A DNA stretch of 64,000 nt from UBA4582 sp013204195 (GTDB taxonomy: Bacteria; Pseudomonadota; Gammaproteobacteria; Pseudomonadales; Azotimanducaceae). Position numbers and translations under genes: made by a program. Within the stretch, counting starts at the first letter, position 1. Every line of letters starts with the position of its first letter. The stretch lies in contig CAWUUH010000010.1 of assembly GCA_963925735.1 (NCBI GenBank), positions 14,199-78,198 of the forward strand. The letters are read 5' to 3'. Of this stretch, positions 59,723 through 64,000 are shown piece after piece. The notes beneath the pieces were generated by a model. That model had not been told where the DNA came from. It saw only the letters and a program-made list of their open reading frames with translations, and searched no databases.

Positions 59723-60994
59723 ATGGAATTCTCACAACTATCCCGCGAGCAATTGCGGAGCCTACAGACATCTCTCGGCGCGCAATATGAGACGTTCAGA
59801 CAGGCTAACCTGAACCTCGACTTGACCCGTGGCAAGCCAGCCCCGGCCCAACTGGATTTATCTAACGAACTCGATGGTATCCTCGAGGGTTTCTACCTGT
59901 TGCAAGATGGTACGGACGTCAGAAATTACGGCGGCATTCTGGGCATACCAGAAGCCAGGCAGTTGGCCGCCACCTTTCTCGAAGTCGACACCGATGAGGT
60001 CTTGGTCGGTGGTAACAGCAGCCTGTCGCTGATGTACGCTTACATCGATCATATGCTCCCTGTCTGGCGTCAAGCCTTAGTAGCCAACCCAGATGCCAAA
60101 ATTAAGTTTATCTGCCCCGTACCCGGCTACGATCGACACTTCACGATTTGCGAACACTTTGACATCGAGATGCTCAACGTAGCCTTAGTTGATGGCGGTC
60201 CCGATATGGACCAGGTCGAGGCGCTGATCAAACAGGACCCGTTGATCAAGGGTATTTGGTGCGTCCCTAAATACTCCAATCCTACCGGGCATACTTACAG
60301 TGACGTCGTCGTAGACCGTATTGCTCGACTGGCGGAAATCGCAGGCGAGCATTTCACCATACTCTGGGATAACGCTTACGCGGTGCACCATCTCAGCGAT
60401 AATCCTGACGTATTGAAGAACCTGATGGCCGAGGCCAAGCATCAGGGCAACGAACGTAGTGTCGTGCTGTTTGGCTCAACCTCCAAAATCACCTTCGCCG
60501 GTGCTGGCATCGCATTTTTAGCGACTGAGTCCAGCAATCTCAAGGCTTTCGAGAAATACCTGTCAGCTTCAGTGATCGGCTTCGACAAGGTCAACCAGCT
60601 ACGACATGTTCGCTTTCTCAAAGACGCTGAACATATCGCCGCACATATGGTCAAACATCGAAATATTATTCAACCCAAGTTTGATCTGACGCTCAAGATC
60701 CTGTCTGAGCACCTTGAAGGCAAAGGCATAGCGACCTGGAGCCGCCCGCAAGGCGGCTACTTTATTTCCCTAGACACCCTGCCAGGGCTCGCTTCCGAGG
60801 TGATTCAACACGCTGCGGCAATTGGTGTTAAGCTGACCCCAGCGGGAGCGACATTTCCCTATGGGCTAGATCCACAAAACAGCAATATTCGAATCGCCCC
60901 CACATTTCCGGCTATGGATTCTCTGCAACGCGCACTTGAGGTGTTCGTAGTTTGTCTACAACTTGCGACCGTCAACCAATTTTTGAGCGACTAA
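59723..60994 (+). CDS. PLP-dependent aspartate aminotransferase-like protein (class I)
   Basis: From ATG 59723 (MEFSQLSREQL; GGAGTACTTA upstream) this is a 423-residue fold-type I PLP protein. Visible are a GKP-x-P N-terminal segment (LTRGKPAPAQLDLS), GGNSSLSLMYAYI cofactor phosphate-binding region, CVPKYSNPTG (NP motif), ILWDNAYAVHH (Asp) and the Schiff-base Lys in LFGSTSKITFAG. It resembles the DUF4/MocR-type aspartate aminotransferase subgroup. It follows argC by 25 bases, so co-transcription with argC is likely. Confidence 0.9.
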   Translation: MEFSQLSREQLRSLQTSLGAQYETFRQANLNLDLTRGKPAPAQLDLSNELDGILEGFYLLQDGTDVRNYGGILGIPEARQLAATFLEVDTDEVLVGGNSSLSLMYAYIDHMLPVWRQALVANPDAKIKFICPVPGYDRHFTICEHFDIEMLNVALVDGGPDMDQVEALIKQDPLIKGIWCVPKYSNPTGHTYSDVVVDRIARLAEIAGEHFTILWDNAYAVHHLSDNPDVLKNLMAEAKHQGNERSVVLFGSTSKITFAGAGIAFLATESSNLKAFEKYLSASVIGFDKVNQLRHVRFLKDAEHIAAHMVKHRNIIQPKFDLTLKILSEHLEGKGIATWSRPQGGYFISLDTLPGLASEVIQHAAAIGVKLTPAGATFPYGLDPQNSNIRIAPTFPAMDSLQRALEVFVVCLQLATVNQFLSD

Positions 60995-61001
60995 CCACAC
61001 G

Positions 61002-62372
61002 ATGAAGCTTCTCAATGAGTCACCTGCAAACGATCAGCTGTCAGCAGCAGCCGCTACTGTGGCATCAGCCACTGACCTTGTCGATCAACCAGACCCTGGC
61101 TTGACTAAAGCGGTGGCAGTCGAGCCCCAGGTAAACGACTTTCTTGAGCTTGACCTTCCGAATGAGCTTTACCTTGCGATTGATAAATTGGGATTCACTA
61201 CCTCCACTGCCATTCAAAAAGAGGTACTGCCCTACTCTCTGGATGGGCGAGATATTATCGCCCAGGCCCAAACCGGCACCGGCAAGACCGCCGCATTTTT
61301 GATTTCCGTGATCACTTATCATCTCGAACATCCAGAATACGATCCTCGGCCCGCGGGCACACCTTTTGCACTTGTCATCGCCCCGACTCGCGAACTGGTC
61401 ATGCAGATAGCAGAGGATGCGATGAGCCTTTCGTTGTTCACTGATCTCTCTGTTTTATCCGTTGTTGGCGGCATGGATTATGAAAAACAGAAGAACCAGC
61501 TCAAGGGCCCCATCGATATTATTATCGCAACACCTGGTCGCCTGCTGGACTTTTGTCGCACCGGTGTCATTAATTTATCCAGGGTTGAAACACTGGTCAT
61601 TGATGAAGCCGATAGAATGTTGAGTATGGGATTTATTCCCGACGTGAAATCGATTATTAGCAAGACACCCGCTAAGCAAAAGCGTCAGACTCAGTTGTTC
61701 AGCGCAACCTTCAGCGACGATATCAAACGTCTGGCCGCAAGCTGGACGTTGGATCCTGTGCGTATAGAAGTGGCACCTGATCAGGTCGCAGTCGACTCCG
61801 TCGAGCAGTTAGTCTACCTGGCCAGTGCAGACCAAAAATTCGCGGTCCTGTATAACCTGCTGCAACTAGACACCGTTGATCGGGTCATTATTTTCGCTAA
61901 TCGGCGGGACGAGACTCGCTCACTGGAAAGCCGACTGTATCGCCACGGAATCGACTCAGGACTGCTCAGTGGTGAAGTCGTACAAACCAAGCGCATTCGC
62001 ACCCTCGAACAATTCAAATCCGGTGAAATTAAAGTCTTAGTGGCCACCGACGTCGCAGGTCGCGGTATCCACGTCGACGGTGTGTCCCACGTGATCAATT
62101 ACAACCTACCCGAAGACCCGGAAGACTACGTTCACCGTATTGGTCGAACTGGTCGAGCCGGCGCAATGGGCACCTCGGTCAGTCTCGCCTGCGAAGATGA
62201 ATCATTTATGCTGCCCGCCATTGAGACTCTGCTTGGCCAAGCATTCCGCTGCGAGCAACCGCCTGAGGCCCTATTGAAAGCGCTTCCTGCGCCTGTACGC
62301 AAGGGACGCGAAAAACCGCCAATGGTACCCGCCAGACCTAATAACAAAGGAAACCGTGGGCGTGGGCACTAA
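61002..62372 (+). CDS. DEAD-box RNA helicase (RhlB-like)
   Basis: The 456-residue helicase has the Q motif near residue 71, motif I AQTGTGKT at 89-96, PTRELVMQI, ATPGRLLDF, DEAD in VIDEADRML, SATF, and the RecA2 motifs ATDVAGRGIHV and HRIGRTGRAG. The N-terminal 45 residues are a low-complexity extension and the C-terminus is basic (RKGREKPP, NNKGNRGRGH), as in RhlB, which works with RNase E. It begins 8 bases after the aminotransferase gene. Confidence 0.88.
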   Translation: MKLLNESPANDQLSAAAATVASATDLVDQPDPGLTKAVAVEPQVNDFLELDLPNELYLAIDKLGFTTSTAIQKEVLPYSLDGRDIIAQAQTGTGKTAAFLISVITYHLEHPEYDPRPAGTPFALVIAPTRELVMQIAEDAMSLSLFTDLSVLSVVGGMDYEKQKNQLKGPIDIIIATPGRLLDFCRTGVINLSRVETLVIDEADRMLSMGFIPDVKSIISKTPAKQKRQTQLFSATFSDDIKRLAASWTLDPVRIEVAPDQVAVDSVEQLVYLASADQKFAVLYNLLQLDTVDRVIIFANRRDETRSLESRLYRHGIDSGLLSGEVVQTKRIRTLEQFKSGEIKVLVATDVAGRGIHVDGVSHVINYNLPEDPEDYVHRIGRTGRAGAMGTSVSLACEDESFMLPAIETLLGQAFRCEQPPEALLKALPAPVRKGREKPPMVPARPNNKGNRGRGH

Positions 62373-62841
62373 ACCGCCGCACCCGCTGTTATCCGCACAG
62401 GACATTAGCGGCCTCGACGAGACCGTCAATACCCATCAATTTAACCCTAACGCCGTGCGTCATACGCGCTCACTTGGCGACCTGGTGGGCATGAGCCATA
62501 TCGGCGTGCACCTGGTCAGGCTTGAGCCGGGGCATGATTCTACCCAGTTTCACACTCACCATTGCGACGAAGAGTTTCTTTATATCCTCTCCGGGCGGGG
62601 TATTGCCGAAATCGGCGAAAGCCGCCATGAGGTAGGCCCTGGAGATTTCATGGGCTTTACAGTGGATTCACTAGCCCATAATTTGTCTAATCCCTACGCT
62701 GAAGATCTGGTTTATCTGATGAGTGGTGAGCGGAACAAAATCGATATCTGTGACTACCCGCGAATTAAACGGCGCATGCTCAGGGTTGACGGCAAGAAAC
62801 AATATACCGAATGGGACGACATACACGACGTACCTCAATAA
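62356..62841 (+). CDS. Cupin domain protein
   Basis: This 161-residue protein has a cupin beta-barrel: THHCDEEFLYILSGRGIAE with metal-binding His-His-Glu, GDFMGFTVDSLAHNLSN with the second-motif His. It starts at GTG 62356, overlapping the helicase stop by 17 bases, with GGAAACCGTGG upstream. The length and SGERNKIDICDYPRIKRRMLR C-terminus fit a stand-alone sensory or enzyme cupin. Substrate not known. Confidence 0.85.
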   Translation: MGVGTKPPHPLLSAQDISGLDETVNTHQFNPNAVRHTRSLGDLVGMSHIGVHLVRLEPGHDSTQFHTHHCDEEFLYILSGRGIAEIGESRHEVGPGDFMGFTVDSLAHNLSNPYAEDLVYLMSGERNKIDICDYPRIKRRMLRVDGKKQYTEWDDIHDVPQ

Positions 62842-62862
62842 ACCCTGACCTGGAAAATTAAC

Positions 62863-63249
62863 ATGGCTGGATTCGAGCTAGAGCCTTCCACGAATGTCCT
62901 CGGCGAACCACTGGAACCCTGCAGCAATGACCCTATGACTGGGTTTTTTCGCGACGGCAGCTGCAATACCTGCGCAGAAGATCATGGATCACACACAGTC
63001 TGCGTAGAAGTCACCGAAGAATTTCTACAGTACTCTCGATTCGCCGGCAACGATCTTTCGACGCCCCACCCTGAGGCGGGCTTTGCCGGATTACGACCTG
63101 GTGATCGCTGGTGTTTATGCGCGAGTCGCTGGCTGCAGGCGCAAAGCAAAGGCATGGCACCAAGAGTATTCTTGCGTAATACTCATCTCAAGGCTCTGGA
63201 CATAGTGCCCATCGAATTGCTCAAGGCCCACGCGGTCATCGTCAACTGA
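62863..63249 (+). CDS. DUF2237 family protein
   Basis: The 128-residue protein shows the DUF2237 pattern: VLGEPLEPCSNDPMTGFFRDG, CNTCAEDHGSHTVCVEVTEEFL, FAGLRPGDRWCLCASRW, VFLRNTHLKAL. It has seven cysteines, six in the conserved positions; the family is not characterised and is found mainly in proteobacteria and fungi. It lies in a plus-strand run between the cupin and the halohydrin dehalogenase-like gene. Confidence 0.82.
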   Translation: MAGFELEPSTNVLGEPLEPCSNDPMTGFFRDGSCNTCAEDHGSHTVCVEVTEEFLQYSRFAGNDLSTPHPEAGFAGLRPGDRWCLCASRWLQAQSKGMAPRVFLRNTHLKALDIVPIELLKAHAVIVN

Positions 63250-63273
63250 CCCGAAACACTCGAGGAATAGCCC

Positions 63274-63957
63274 ATGCCTGATCGACTCAAAAACAAGCGC
63301 GTATTGGTCACTCAATGTGGTGATTATATGGGTCCCGCGATCGCCCAGTTATTTGCGCAAGAAGGCGCCTTGGTCGACGCTCGGCCGGGCATCGTGCCCG
63401 CCGCTGGCGGCTTTGCCGAATATGTCAGCCAAAACGTCGAGATCGACATTCTGGTGGCCAATCTCGCCCACGCCCCTTGCAATAGCCCAACCGCTGATAT
63501 CCAGGATGCTGACTGGGAGGGCATGTTTGACACCATGGTGCACCCTTTGATGCGCCTGATTAGACATTTCGCACCGCTGATGGCTGAGCGCGGTCACGGT
63601 AAAATCGTCGCCATTACCAGCGCCGCACCACTTCGAGGCTTGCCCGGGTCGGCAGCCTATTGTGCTGCACGGGGCGCACAAAACGCATTTATTCGCGCCA
63701 CTGGTCTAGAGTTTGCGGCGGCCAACGTCCAGATCAATGCTATCGCTCAAAATTATGTCAGCAATCCAGAATACTATCCCGATGAACTGGTCGCCTCCGA
63801 GCGCTTTCAGAATCATCTGAAACGCAACGTACCTATTCGCCGGATCGCCAGAGCTGACGAGTCAGCTGAGCTAGCGTTATTTTTGGCGTCGAACAACAGC
63901 GATTTTATGGTGGGCCAAGTTGTGCCCTTTGCCGGTGGCTGGGCGACGAATACTTGA
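63274..63957 (+). CDS. Probable halohydrin dehalogenase (SDR fold)
   Basis: This 227-residue SDR-fold protein lacks the NAD-binding TGxxxGxG and has instead Thr13-x4-Tyr18-x-Gly20 (TQCGDYMG), the diagnostic HHDH N-terminal motif. The catalytic set is Ser116-x12-Tyr129-x3-Arg133 (ITSAAP and AAYCAARGA), with Arg in place of the SDR Lys. The tail NPEYYPDELVAS, then FLASNNSDFMVGQVVPFAGGW, follows HheC as remembered. HHDHs turn vicinal haloalcohols into epoxides without a cofactor. An inactive SDR relative remains possible. Confidence 0.8.
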   Translation: MPDRLKNKRVLVTQCGDYMGPAIAQLFAQEGALVDARPGIVPAAGGFAEYVSQNVEIDILVANLAHAPCNSPTADIQDADWEGMFDTMVHPLMRLIRHFAPLMAERGHGKIVAITSAAPLRGLPGSAAYCAARGAQNAFIRATGLEFAAANVQINAIAQNYVSNPEYYPDELVASERFQNHLKRNVPIRRIARADESAELALFLASNNSDFMVGQVVPFAGGWATNT

Positions 63958-64000
63958 TGCCGCCTCGCTGCAGGGCTTCCACAACCATCATTGCCGCCGA

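Overview
The window looks like chromosome from a free-living, probably marine gammaproteobacterium with moderate GC content. Two blocks follow the gene order known from Pseudomonas and relatives: dapA-bamC and perM-tusA-bepA-nadA, then queC-queE-cpoB-pal-tolBARQ-ruvBAC-yebC-aspS. MiaE, RhlB, a PA4780-type RIO kinase and a PrpE-type acyl-CoA synthetase agree with that placement. The genus cannot be fixed from the sequence alone. I see no prophage, insertion sequence or CRISPR array.

Layout. 1-7.8 kb: a truncated YtcJ-type amidohydrolase with a Cys/His-rich N-terminus, a ROK sugar kinase, an S4 RNA-binding protein that seems to start at ATC, a zinc alcohol dehydrogenase with an enolase-superfamily enzyme, a MATE exporter and a DUF2239 protein. 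8-14.3 kb: a RIO kinase, a pair of acyl-CoA dehydrogenases, an SDR and an MBL hydrolase, probably for acyl-CoA catabolism. 14.4-18.6 kb: one operon of DUF4212 protein, SSS symporter, glutamine synthetase-like ligase and class I glutamine amidotransferase, which suggests uptake and gamma-glutamylation of a small amine or acid.

19-22.3 kb: rmuC and a cysteine-free YbbN are divergent around a LexA box. A repeat-rich intergenic region follows, with two further tandem LexA boxes in front of a 50-codon orphan ORF. 22.3-44.4 kb is the housekeeping core: outer membrane assembly (bamC, bepA, tol-pal without ybgC), lysine and NAD synthesis, queuosine precursor synthesis, tRNA-Lys, Holliday junction processing and aspS. 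44.7-54.7 kb: an HU-like protein with a histone-like tail, proS, a TlpA-like lipoprotein with a YihY protein, an ArsC-like protein, an ABM monooxygenase, an SDR with PrpE, a basic AP2-like protein and a CaiB-type CoA transferase.

55-64 kb is a plus-strand run: esterase, miaE, glycosyltransferase-like protein, epoxide hydrolase, type 2 argC, aminotransferase, rhlB-like helicase, cupin, DUF2237 protein and a final SDR-fold protein. That last protein carries the two diagnostic motifs of halohydrin dehalogenases.

The strongest leads are the SOS-controlled small ORF with its tandem LexA boxes, the second LexA site at rmuC, and the probable halohydrin dehalogenase near an epoxide hydrolase.
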